DNA from: Armatimonadota bacterium
Lineage (GTDB): Bacteria > Armatimonadota > Zipacnadia > Zipacnadales > UBA11051
Length of the DNA: 43,343 nt
Direction: 5' to 3'
Assembly: GCA_013178155.1 (NCBI GenBank)
Contig: JABLXH010000105.1
Coordinates: 1-43,343, forward strand
In this document: piece by piece, positions 26,412-34,688 of the stretch
How the letters are laid out: each line of letters starts with the position of its first letter
How positions within the stretch are numbered: the stretch's first letter is position 1
Translations under genes and position numbers: made by a program
Notes under the pieces: model-generated
The model's database searches: none
What the model saw: only the letters and a program-made list of their open reading frames with translations
Told to the model about the DNA's origin: nothing

Positions 26412-27446
26412 ATGAACGAACTCGGCATCTCCAAGATCGCCGTCTACGGCGGTAGCGGCAAACTGGGGCGCGCTCTCATCCGACACTTCCTCGGCCAGGG
26501 CGTGGCCGTCCGCGCCATGCACCACTCCACGCCTTTAGATATCACCCCCTGCCCGGTAGCCGGAGCTTCCAGTACCACCCCCGCCTCCCCGGTAGCCGGG
26601 GCTTCCAGCCCCGGCACGCTGGAGTCCATCCAGGGCGATGTCCGCAACCTGGACGACGTCAAGCGCGTCCTGGGCGACGCTGACGCCGTCTTTGCCCTGG
26701 CGACTACCAAGGAGGACCCGGAGACCTTCTTCGATGTGAGCCTGCGGGGCACTTTCAACATCCTGGAGGCGGCGCGGGAGACGCCCGTCAAGCAACTCAT
26801 CCTGGCCGGGGGCGACGCGGCGGTGGGCATCTGGTTCTACCCGCACCCCGAGCCCATTGATGAAACCCACCCCCTGATGGCCTACCCCGGCTACTACGCC
26901 TTCAGCAAGGTCATGGAGGAGGAGATGTTCCGCCAGTACCACTACCAGTACGGCCTGCCGACGACCATCCTGCGCATGTCCTGGATCTTTGAGAAGACGG
27001 ACATCCTGAACCACCTGTCTCTGCGCAATCTCAATCCCGCCGAGAAGGGCCACGGCTGGGATGATTACCTGACCGACGAGCTGCGCGAGATCATCGCCCG
27101 GGGCGAAAACCGCGTGCCGGTGCTTGTCAACCAGGACGGTGTGCCCTATACCCGCCACATCGTGCACCTGGACGATGTGGTCCACGCCTTCGACGTTGCT
27201 ACCGGCAACCCGGCGGCGATTGGCGAGACCTTCCACATCGCCGCTCCCAAGGCGTTCCGCTATGACCAGGCCGCCGCTTACCTGTCAGAGAAGACTGGGC
27301 TACCTACCTGCACCATCACCGCCTCAGGCTACCACAGCTTCGAGGTCAACATCAGCAAGGCCCGCCACGTCCTGGGCTACAACCCGCAGTACGACATCTA
27401 TGGCATCATTGACCGGGCGCTGGAGTGGCGGGCGGCCAACGCGTAG
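26412..27446 (+). CDS. NAD-dependent epimerase/dehydratase with repeat insertion
   Basis: A 344-aa extended short-chain dehydrogenase. The nucleotide loop is GGSGKLGRAL, YYAFSKVMEEE carries the catalytic Tyr and Lys (YxxxK), and RHIVHLDDVVHA is typical of sugar epimerases. Residues about 44-68 carry an insertion: PVAGASS occurs twice, 12 residues apart, encoded by an imperfect 36-bp tandem repeat. Without it the text would read STPLD...LESIQGDVRN, as in relatives. The start at 26412 has GGAGG about nine bases upstream. It is followed after 40 bp by the beta-helix gene, a probable operon. The substrate is likely a nucleotide sugar or sugar acid. Confidence 0.85.
   Translation: MNELGISKIAVYGGSGKLGRALIRHFLGQGVAVRAMHHSTPLDITPCPVAGASSTTPASPVAGASSPGTLESIQGDVRNLDDVKRVLGDADAVFALATTKEDPETFFDVSLRGTFNILEAARETPVKQLILAGGDAAVGIWFYPHPEPIDETHPLMAYPGYYAFSKVMEEEMFRQYHYQYGLPTTILRMSWIFEKTDILNHLSLRNLNPAEKGHGWDDYLTDELREIIARGENRVPVLVNQDGVPYTRHIVHLDDVVHAFDVATGNPAAIGETFHIAAPKAFRYDQAAAYLSEKTGLPTCTITASGYHSFEVNISKARHVLGYNPQYDIYGIIDRALEWRAANA
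26552..26608. repeat. 36-bp-period tandem repeat inside the epimerase gene
   Basis: Two copies of CCCGGTAGCCGGRGCTTCCAG, at 26552-26572 and 26588-26608, lie 36 bp apart, exactly 12 codons, so the frame is kept. The second is followed by CCCCGGC, pairing with GCCGGGGC as a short palindrome. This looks like a dispersed palindromic repeat that entered a coding region. Confidence 0.75.
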
Positions 27447-27486
27447 GGACAGACACGCAACCTCCCATACTTACCGGAGACCAGAC

Positions 27487-28725
27487 ATGAACCCCTTCGG
27501 ACTGCTTCTGTGCCTTGCTCTTCTGCCTGTCGGCGCGCTCTCCCTCGCCGCCGACAAGCCCCTCGACCCCTGCGACTTCGGGGCAGCGGGCGATGGCGTC
27601 GCCGATGACACCGCCGCCATCCAGCAGGCCCTGGATGCGGCAGCGAAGGGACCGCGGGTGGTCATCCTGCGCCCGGGGAGCTACCGCCTGACCGCGACCC
27701 TGGATATCCCCCAGGGGGTCTGCCTGTCCGGCGCCATGCCGCGGTGGGAGGACACCAGCACGCGGCTGGTCATCGAGCAGCCCGGCTTCGCGGCGGTGCG
27801 CCTGAACCACACTTCCAACGTCCGCGCGCTGTGCTTCTCATACCCCAACAACCGCGACACCGACAACCCGGTGGAGTACCCGCCCGCCATCCTGCTGGTC
27901 GGCATCAACCCCAGCGTGGAGCAGATCGTCTTCGACTGCGCTTATGTGGGCGTCTCCACGCCGCCCGAGGGGGCCAATGTCGGCCAGTCACTGTTTCGCG
28001 ACCTTACCGGCTTCGTGCACAGGACCGGCCTGCGCCTGGATGGCACCAAAGACATCGCCCGCATCGAGGATGTGCACTGGTTCGTCGGGGGCGTCGGCAA
28101 CGGCAGCTTCTACCGCCGTGAGCGTGTGGGCTTTGAGTTCGGCGCGGTGGACGGGATCATCATGGCCCGCTGCTTCATGATCGGCGGCAAGACCTTCGTG
28201 CACCAGATGCCGACCAACGGGGCGGGGGAGAACGTGCACAGCCTGGGCCTGCACATCACCCAATGCTGGACCGAGGCCGTCACCTACGGCTTCCTGATCG
28301 AGGGAACCTGCGGGCTCATTCTGTCGGACACGCAGATCTACGTCTCCGACCCGGCCGGTGCGGGCATCGCCATGCGCATGCCACACCTCTACTACCACTC
28401 TACCATCACCAACACCCAGGTCCGCTGCGACGGAAGCCAGGCGCTGGGCGTGGACTACAGCCCCACCGATGACCACAACCGCAACCACCTGAGCCTGAGC
28501 CACTGCCAGATCGTGGAGGCGGGGACGGGGGTCCGCCTGGGGCCGAAAGCGCGGCGGGTGTGGGTTACGGAGAACCACATCACCGCCGGTGGCCCGGCTA
28601 TCGAGGTCGCTGAAGGCGCGGACGCTTTCTTCATCCGCGACAACATCGTCCGCGCCGCCGAGGTGGTCGTGGACCACTCCGCCGCCGAGGCGCAGAAGAG
28701 CATCAGCGGGGACATCAGGGACTGA
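27487..28725 (+). CDS. Secreted beta-helix pectate-lyase-like protein
   Basis: A 412-aa protein with a signal peptide (MNPFGLLLCLALLPVGALSLA) followed by the pectate-lyase-3 start DFGAAGDGVADDTAAIQQAL and RPGSYRLTATLDIPQGV. Then come stacked short beta strands rich in N, T and V. These folds occur in polygalacturonases, lyases and phage tailspikes. I see no complete catalytic triad and do not assign a reaction. The start at 27487 has GGAGA seven bases upstream. It lies 40 bp downstream of the epimerase gene. Confidence 0.83.
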   Translation: MNPFGLLLCLALLPVGALSLAADKPLDPCDFGAAGDGVADDTAAIQQALDAAAKGPRVVILRPGSYRLTATLDIPQGVCLSGAMPRWEDTSTRLVIEQPGFAAVRLNHTSNVRALCFSYPNNRDTDNPVEYPPAILLVGINPSVEQIVFDCAYVGVSTPPEGANVGQSLFRDLTGFVHRTGLRLDGTKDIARIEDVHWFVGGVGNGSFYRRERVGFEFGAVDGIIMARCFMIGGKTFVHQMPTNGAGENVHSLGLHITQCWTEAVTYGFLIEGTCGLILSDTQIYVSDPAGAGIAMRMPHLYYHSTITNTQVRCDGSQALGVDYSPTDDHNRNHLSLSHCQIVEAGTGVRLGPKARRVWVTENHITAGGPAIEVAEGADAFFIRDNIVRAAEVVVDHSAAEAQKSISGDIRD

Positions 28726-28752
28726 CGACGTCTCACCCCCGCGGCCTGACGA

Positions 28753-28791
28753 CACCTCACCCCCGGCCCCTCTCCAAAGAGTGGAGAGGGG
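28753..28791. repeat. Second copy of the intergenic repeat end, with hairpin
   Basis: CACCTCACCCCCG and what follows (28753-28779) repeats the block at 10058-10084 with two mismatches. It overlaps a perfect hairpin CCCCTCTCCA-AAGAG-TGGAGAGGGG (28767-28791), which could end transcription of the beta-helix gene. No T-run follows it. Confidence 0.6.
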
Positions 28792-28824
28792 AGTAGGGCA
28801 GAGGCTGTAGGGCGGCAAGGCGCT

Positions 28825-30944
28825 CTACAGCGCCGCCAGCGCCCGCTCGGTCTCCGCAATCGCCTGCGCCTCCAACCGGTGCGCCTCGGCCAGGGCGTCG
28901 GCTTCGCGCTGCCGGTCCTCGGTCGTCCAGTGGGCAGCCTCGGCGGGGCGTCCCGCGGGCGAGTACTTAGCGAGCGCGGTGCCCTCCTGCTCATAGAAGT
29001 CCGCCGCTCGCAGGAGCGCCGCCCTGGCCTCGCCCTGTGTCAGGCAGGACCAGACCTCGAGGAACTGCACCGCTGCCTTCCGCGCGCCCACGAGCTGCGC
29101 CCACACCCAGCCGTCGAGACTCAGCAACCTCTGCCGCGTCTCCGCCGGGTAGGTGTCCGCCGCGCGCAGGTCGCGCTCCCAGGCTTCCAGGGCCGCCTCG
29201 CCATACCAATACTCGCGCCCGGAGAGGCCGCCGTCGTGCTTGGCCCTCCGCCAGTTGGTGACGGCCACTTGCAGCGCCGTCCGCAGGGCCTCACGGCGCG
29301 CCGGCGGGGCCGTGCGGGTGCCCAGGACCGTGCGCAGCGGCCCGAGCTGGCTGACCTGCAGCCGCGCGGCTTCCCTTGGGGGCTGCCCTCCGGCGATGGG
29401 TCGCGGTACGGCGTCACCAGCACCGTATGGCCCTGGTCGGCATAGCCGTGGATGACGGCCATGTCCCACGTGTCCGGGTAGCCGATGAGCGGCCGCCCGG
29501 CGTCCACCTCCGCCATGATGAGCTTCGCCAGGGTCTCGTTGTCGCGTCCCTCGCGCCCCTCCCAAGTGGTGTCGAGGCTGTAGCCGATCTGGCGCTGGAG
29601 CAGCTCGCATTCGTCGGGCATCTCGCCTATCGCGCACGAAGGGCACCACTGGGTCGCGGTCTCGCCGTTGCTCCAGCGCGTGCGGAAGGCGAGGCCGGAG
29701 AGACCCATCAGGTCAGGGTAGGTGTAGAGGTCCGGCGAGAACTTCAGCGCTTCCGTGAGCGTGCCGATGAAGGTGCAGTCCTGGCCGCGTCCCCATGTCA
29801 GGCCAGCCACGCCGCGCAGCAGCACCGCGTCGGGGCCGCGCTCAATGACCCCGCGCTGCGTGGCACGGAGCGCCGCGTCGGGACCGATGGCCGCCAGGGC
29901 CCGCTCCAGGTCACGGATGCCGCGCCTGTAGCCATCACGGGCGCTAGTGAATAACTCTACGGCGCGGGCGGCCTTGGCGGGGTCGGGTTCTGTCCACTTT
30001 GTGTCCCATATAAGCAGGTCGCGCCACAGCTCCCCAAGAGACTTCGCCTCGGCGGCGAAGTGCTCACCGGCGCGGTCCAAGGACAACTTGGCCGCCGGGA
30101 AGTGGGGCGCGATCTCACGCAGGAAGATCGGCGCGGCCTCGCGCGTGCTGGCATACACGCCCAGCGGATAGCTGTCTTGCTGACCGTTGGGAACGGTGTT
30201 CGGATCATCGGCATACCGGCGGATCCAGGCGTCGTAGCAGGCCTCGCCCTGGCGCATGCGCCAAGGCACGGGCTGAGCCGCCGGGTCGTCGAGGAACGGG
30301 TCACGTTGGCCGTGAGCGTGACGGACCGCCTCCTCCAGCGCTGCCAGCTCCGCCGCGCGAGCGTCGAGGGTGCTGGTCTTCTGCCCGATGATCATGACGT
30401 GATAGCCCGGGCTGACCTCCGCCTTGGTCATACGCGTCTGTGGCGCCTCGGCGTAAGCCTCGGGCGTCCCGGCGTAGGAGCCCCGACCCAGGAAGACCTC
30501 CTGCGTGTCGTCATATCCGCAGACCAGGTCCCATTCATAAGTGGTGAAGGCGTGCCAAACAGGAGTAGGTCGCCCGGCGCGGACCTCGGCCCTCACCCGC
30601 TCCACCACCTCCGGCACCGGCTGCTCGGACGACTCGGTTCTCTCGCCCAGGACCAGTGGCTCGAACTCATACCCCAGCAATGTCAGTAACTCTTCCGGGC
30701 TCAACCCGGAGGAACAAGTAGGCGCGCAGGGGCAGGGCCCGGCGAGGCGGAAGGCCATGCCGCTGAGGCCTTGGATGTAAGCGGCGGAGTAGGTCTCGCC
30801 GCGCGCCTGCAGGGCCAGGCGGAAGGCCTCGAACATGGCGTCCATGTACGCATACGGCGGGATATCGCGGATGACCACGGGGTCACCTCCGGCCAGGCCG
30901 AGGCTGACGACAAAGAGCAAGCAGACGACAGTGAGGAGGCGCAT
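28825..30944 (-). pseudogene. Duplicated BtrH/C39-like secreted protein, frameshifted
   Basis: The ATG at 30944 gives a signal peptide (MRLLTVVCLLFVVSLGLAGG). The first half has AAYIQGLSGMAFRLAG, then TTYEWDLVCGYDD; the second repeats the plan with CTFIGTLTEAL, DLMGLSGLAFRTRW and TWDMAVIHGYAD. Both recall the BtrH N-terminal / papain-like C39 fold. Only the second has an early Cys (QDCTF). A helical C-terminus (WYGEAALEAWERDL) follows in another frame: after DPSPEGSP the frame must move by one base in the C-run complementary to 29378-29382. Adding one C restores SPPREAARLQ and about 706 aa. It lies 43 bp after the URO-D gene. Indel error or true mutation cannot be told apart here. Confidence 0.7.
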
Positions 30945-30987
30945 GGAGGAAGGCTTCGACAGCGGGAGGGGGAAGGTCTGCCGCCAG

Positions 30988-32188
30988 TCACGACGAGTCC
31001 GGCCAGGCGTGGACCGTCTCCACCATGGCCAGGAGGTTCTCCGGGGGGACCTCGGGCAGGATGTTGTGCACGGTGTTGAACACAAAGCCGCCGCCGGGGG
31101 CGAAGATGTCCAGGCGCTGGCGTGTCTGGGCGCGCACCTCGTCGGGCGTGCCGAAAGGCAGCACGCGCTGGGTGTCCACGCCGCCGCCCCAGAAGACCAG
31201 CCTGTCGCCGAACTCTCTTTTCAGCGCCGCCGGGTCCATGTTGGCGGCGCTGCACTGCACCGGGTTCAGGATGTCCACACCCACGTCCACCAGCACCGGC
31301 AGCAGGCTCCAGATGCTGCCGCAGGAGTGCAGGAAGACCTTCAGGCTGGTGTGCTCGTGCATCCAGCCGAACACGCGGCGATAGTACGGCGCCACGCGCT
31401 CCTCGAACAGGTCGCGGCGGACCCATTCGCCCCGCTGGGTGCCCAGGTCGTCGCAGAATACCACGGCGCAGACATACCGGCCGACCGCCTCATCATAGAG
31501 CTTGAGATTGGCTATCCAGTTGTCAGTCAAACGCTCGTAGATCGCATGGACGTAAGCCGGGTCGGTGTGGAGCGTCACCATCCACTCCTCGAAGCCGCCC
31601 AGGTAGATCTCAAACAGGTTGCCGATATAGAGGCCGCCCAGGATGGCCTTGTCGGTCTCCGAATAGAGCTGTCGGGCCTGGTCCTGCATCCACTGCAGTT
31701 CTTCGTCGGTCAACAGCGGCGGTCTGAACTCCTCCGGCGGCACCTTCGCCGCAATGGCCTCGGGCACAGCGTCGAAGAAATCGCCTCCCTTTGGCATGCG
31801 CGCCGCAGGGCGTCCCTCGTGGTAGACCAACAGGTCGCCGTTGGCTTGGACCTCCGGCGCGAAGCCCGCCGGAACCTGGACCGGGGTGCCGTCCCAGAGT
31901 CGCCACGGCTGCCACTGCTCCACTCCCAGACCCCAGATGATCTCCCGGCGGTGCAGGGGGATGACATCAATGCCCAGCAGGTCCAACACGTCGGGCTCGA
32001 CCAGGGCGAGCATCTGCATCAGGTCATAGACGCGGGGCGGGTCGCCGCGCAGGCCCAGATGGTTCCGGCAGGGCCTGGTAGGCACGGACGTGGATGCCGG
32101 TGACCCGCGAGCCGCCGATGTCCAGCGGCACGCGATCCGGCTGTTCATGGTTGACTGCGGCTTGCACCCGTTCGCGGGAGGTCATCAT
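30988..32188 (-). pseudogene. URO-D-like methyltransferase, frameshifted
   Basis: Two frames join at 32067-32068. The first gives MMTSRERVQAAVNHEQPDRV and ITGI-like GSRVTGIHVRAYQAL; the second continues NHLGLRGDPPRVYDL. Dropping one C from CTGCCGG restores QALRNHLGL and about 399 aa, the normal family size. URO-D-like proteins (PF01208) outside haem synthesis often act as cobamide-dependent methyltransferases of the MtaA or CmuA kind. The motif FLHSCGSIW supplies an H-x-C zinc-type pair, with another Cys in NPVQCSA. No haem gene is nearby. It starts 5 bp after the M20 peptidase stop and precedes the BtrH-like gene. Confidence 0.78.
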
Positions 32189-32193
32189 TGGTC

Positions 32194-33324
32194 TCAGCTC
32201 GGCCACATGATCTCACGGTAGACAGCCACGGCTTGCTCGACCTGCGCCACCTCCACCCACTCGTCAGCGGTGTGGGCCTGGGCAATGTCGCCGGGGCCGA
32301 GCACCACGCTGGGAATCCCGGCTCTCGACAGCCGCGAGGCATCGGTGCCGTACTGGACGCCAGCGATCTCGTGACCGCCAAGCACCCGGTCGAGGGCATC
32401 GGCGCACTTGCCGACGATCGGCGCCTCAACCGGCGTATCCATGCCGATACCGTACAGCATCACGCTCATCTCCCAGGCGACGCCTGGGCAGTGCTGGGTC
32501 AGCCAGGCACGCACCTCGGCCTCCGCCGCCTCGGGTTGCTCATCCGGCAGCAGACGGCGATCCACGACGATCGAGCACTCGCTGGGCACAATGTTGGGGG
32601 CCTGGCCGCCGTGGATGGTGCCGATGCTGCAGGTGGGTCTGCCAACCAAAGGATGAGCCTGCCGCGACCCAAGAGACTCGGCATACCCTCGCAAGGCCTC
32701 GATAAGAGGTGCCATCAGGTAGATGGCGTTCTCGCCCTTGTCTGGCTCGCTGCTGTGGGCGGCCAGGCCGTGGGTGGTGATGCGCAGGCGCACGGCCCCC
32801 TTGTGTGCCACGACAAGCCGCAGGCTCGTCGGCTCGCCGACGACGGCCCCATCGGCGCGCAGCCCTTGGTCGATCAGGTGCTGCACGCCCGAGCCGCTGT
32901 ACTCCTCGTCGGCGGTCGCGGCGAGGATGATGTCCCCGGGAGGGGTCCCGCGTCGCGCCGTCTCCTCCAGCGCAACGACCATGGCGGCGAGCGCGGCCTT
33001 ATCATCGCAAGCGCCGCGGCCAAACAGACGCCCGTGCTCCAGCGAGGCGGCGAAGGGGTCGCGGACCATGTCCGCCGCCGAAACGGTGTCCATGTGTGCT
33101 TCGAAGATGGTTGCGGGGCCATCGCCGCCGGCCAGGCGCGCCACCACGTTCGGCCGGCCGGGGGCACCCTCGCTCACCTCACAGGCGAAGCCGGCAGCCC
33201 TCAGCCGACTGACCAGTGCCCGTGCTATCTCGCCCTCTCCTTCGCCACGGCCGGGTGGGTTCCCCATGGGGCTGACGCTGGGTATGGCTACCAGTTGTTG
33301 CAGCAGGGCTACGACGTCACTCAT
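32194..33324 (-). CDS. M20 family peptidase/deacylase (ArgE/DapE type)
   Basis: A 376-aa protein starting at ATG 33324 with GAGGTG upstream. It carries the M20 di-zinc ligands: FEAHMDTV, GRGACDDKAAL (bridging Asp), TADEEYSGSG (EE base and ligand), GEPTSLR, and a late His in AQAHTADEW. A dimerisation/lid domain sits in the middle (KGAVRLRITTHGLAAHSS). Members remove acyl groups (acetylornithine, succinyl-diaminopimelate) or cleave dipeptides. The true substrate cannot be told; no arg or dap genes are near. It heads the minus-strand set ahead of the URO-D-like gene. Confidence 0.9.
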   Translation of the reverse strand: MSDVVALLQQLVAIPSVSPMGNPPGRGEGEGEIARALVSRLRAAGFACEVSEGAPGRPNVVARLAGGDGPATIFEAHMDTVSAADMVRDPFAASLEHGRLFGRGACDDKAALAAMVVALEETARRGTPPGDIILAATADEEYSGSGVQHLIDQGLRADGAVVGEPTSLRLVVAHKGAVRLRITTHGLAAHSSEPDKGENAIYLMAPLIEALRGYAESLGSRQAHPLVGRPTCSIGTIHGGQAPNIVPSECSIVVDRRLLPDEQPEAAEAEVRAWLTQHCPGVAWEMSVMLYGIGMDTPVEAPIVGKCADALDRVLGGHEIAGVQYGTDASRLSRAGIPSVVLGPGDIAQAHTADEWVEVAQVEQAVAVYREIMWPS

Positions 33325-33410
33325 CCGGCAGCACCTCAAGGCACGGTTAGCCGGCCCTTCCCCGGACGCCCACCTGTCCCCTTCCCCTGGCACCCCCCCG
33401 CCGACACGCC

Positions 33411-33443
33411 CAAAGCAAAACGGAGCCTCCGGGGAGGCTCCGT
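33411..33443 (-). terminator. Rho-independent terminator of tRNA-Pro
   Basis: On the minus strand the stem ACGGAGCCTCC / GGAGGCTCCGT (33443-33433 with 33430-33420, 2-nt loop) is followed by TTTTGCTTT. It lies 27 bp after the tRNA 3' end. This is the clearest intrinsic terminator in the window. Confidence 0.9.
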
Positions 33444-33469
33444 CTGCAGTCGAGTTCAGAGCAGAGAGC

Positions 33470-33547
33470 TGGTCGGGGAGGCCGGACTTGAACCGGCGAC
33501 CTCACGGTCCCGAACCGTGCGCGCTAGCCAAACTGCGCCACTCCCCG
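33470..33547 (-). tRNA. tRNA-Pro (CGG)
   Basis: A full cloverleaf reads on the minus strand. Acceptor CGGGGAG pairs with CTCCCCG plus discriminator A. The anticodon stem CACGG/CCGTG holds loop TTCGGGA, so the anticodon is CGG (codon CCG). The T arm is GCCGG-TTCAAGT-CCGGC. CCA is encoded at 33472-33470. The C1-G72 pair is typical of bacterial tRNA-Pro. Confidence 0.97.
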
Positions 33548-33597
33548 ACGGGGCGCAGTATAGCACAGCCCCTCCGAGGGGTCAACGCTGATTCGCC

Positions 33598-33627
33598 TTG
33601 TCGCCGGTACGGGCCGGGAACTATAAT
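33598..33627 (+). promoter_or_regulatory. Promoter of the thioredoxin-like gene
   Basis: TTGTCG (33598-33603), an 18-bp spacer and a consensus TATAAT (33622-33627) precede the gene. The start near 33634 would leave a leader of about 28 nt to ATG 33662. Confidence 0.6.
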
Positions 33628-33661
33628 CGGTCATACTCCACCTAACCCGCAAAGGAGGCGC

Positions 33662-34612
33662 ATGGCACCCATGAATGGGGTTGGCAAGCTGTGCCCCTGG
33701 GCCTGCTCACTGGCCGGGCTACTGGCTCTCGGCTCTGTGGGCATGGCGGCAGAGGGCGTGGAGTGGCACAGGGGTTGGGAACAGGCGCGGACAGCAGCCC
33801 GTGCGTCCGGCCGCTGCGTGTTTGTCTATGTCTACCAGCACTATCGCCCCACTTGCGTTGAGATGGAGACCAAGACCTTCGCCCAGGCCGAGATCATCAA
33901 GGCTCTCCGCGCCCATTTTGAGCTGATGGCCGTAGCGGCGAACAGCACCCAGCAGCGTGAGTTCCTCGACCGGTACCGCCTGGGGATGCAGGAGATTGAC
34001 GATGGCGAGTACGAAGTCGGGGTCACGGCCTGTCCGGCCTATGTAGTGCTGGACGCCACGGGGCGCGAGTATATCCGCTTCTTCGGCTACTACCCGCCCG
34101 GCCAGTTCCGAGAGATTATCGACTATCTGGCCGAGATCGTCAGACTGAGCGACCACTTGGCAGACCAGCCGGACGACGCCCTGGCCTGCGCGCGGCTGGG
34201 GCACCTCCACCTGGCGCTTGACCGCATGCAGACCGGCAAGCCGTGGCTCGAGCGGGCCGTGGCCCTGGATGCGGACAACAGGCTGGGGGCGCGCCAGGAG
34301 GCCGAGCTGGACCTCGCGATCTTGAGCATACCGGACGAACCACAGGCGGCCTATGGGCGGCTGGTGGCCTATCGCCTGGCGCACCCTGATAGCCCGCGCG
34401 CCCTGGAGGTTCTCTACTACATGGCAGTGGCACAGGTGGCGGCAGAGCACTACCAGGATGCCGAGCGCATCCTGCTGGACTTTCAGTCCATCCCCCCGCT
34501 CCTGCCGGACAACAAGACTCCCAATCCGCTGTACCGCAGTAAGTGGTGCGAACAGGCAGACGTGCTGCTGAAGCAGTTGCGGCGGCTGGACCGCGGTACA
34601 GCCGCCCAGTAA
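33662..34612 (+). CDS. Secreted thioredoxin-fold and TPR-like protein
   Basis: A 316-aa protein with a probable signal peptide (CPWACSLAGLLALGSVGMAA) and AGGAGG just before ATG 33662. Residues 45-150 form a thioredoxin-like fold (CVFVYVYQHYRPTCVEMETKT, VTACPAYVVLDATG). Where CxxC is expected there is a single Cys (RPTCVEME), so it cannot be a standard dithiol oxidoreductase. The conserved cis-Pro context is kept (ACPAYVV). The C-terminal part is helical with TPR-like repeats (CARLGHLHLALDRMQTG, LYYMAVAQVAAEHYQDAE). Role unknown; perhaps a scaffold or monothiol protein in the cell envelope. Confidence 0.78.
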   Translation: MAPMNGVGKLCPWACSLAGLLALGSVGMAAEGVEWHRGWEQARTAARASGRCVFVYVYQHYRPTCVEMETKTFAQAEIIKALRAHFELMAVAANSTQQREFLDRYRLGMQEIDDGEYEVGVTACPAYVVLDATGREYIRFFGYYPPGQFREIIDYLAEIVRLSDHLADQPDDALACARLGHLHLALDRMQTGKPWLERAVALDADNRLGARQEAELDLAILSIPDEPQAAYGRLVAYRLAHPDSPRALEVLYYMAVAQVAAEHYQDAERILLDFQSIPPLLPDNKTPNPLYRSKWCEQADVLLKQLRRLDRGTAAQ

Positions 34613-34641
34613 GCGTAGAGCTGGCCTGGCGGGAAAGAGAA

Positions 34642-34666
34642 AGCGCCACCCCGGCGGGGTGGCGCT
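34642..34666. terminator. Bidirectional terminator hairpin
   Basis: A perfect 11-bp stem AGCGCCACCCC-GGC-GGGGTGGCGCT lies between two convergent genes (ends at 34612 and 34689). On the minus strand it is followed by TTTCTCTTTC, a weak T-rich tract, so it serves the TPR gene best. Confidence 0.75.
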
Positions 34667-34688
34667 GGTGATTCGCGGGTACGGCGCT

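Noticed and set aside
26552-26608. Possible CRISPR-like repeat.
   Set aside because: Only two imperfect copies, inside a coding frame, with a 15-bp gap and no cas genes.
29378-29382. Programmed -1 frameshifting at the five-C run.
   Set aside because: The site does not fit X-XXY-YYZ and no stimulating stem was evident; an indel is simpler.
30835-32103. Plus-strand open frame of about 420 codons opposite the URO-D and BtrH-like genes.
   Set aside because: Its translation has no recognisable domain, while the opposite strand has clear family sequence.
30988-32188. Haem-pathway uroporphyrinogen decarboxylase (hemE).
   Set aside because: The sequence has an H-x-C motif of methyltransferase relatives and no haem gene is near.
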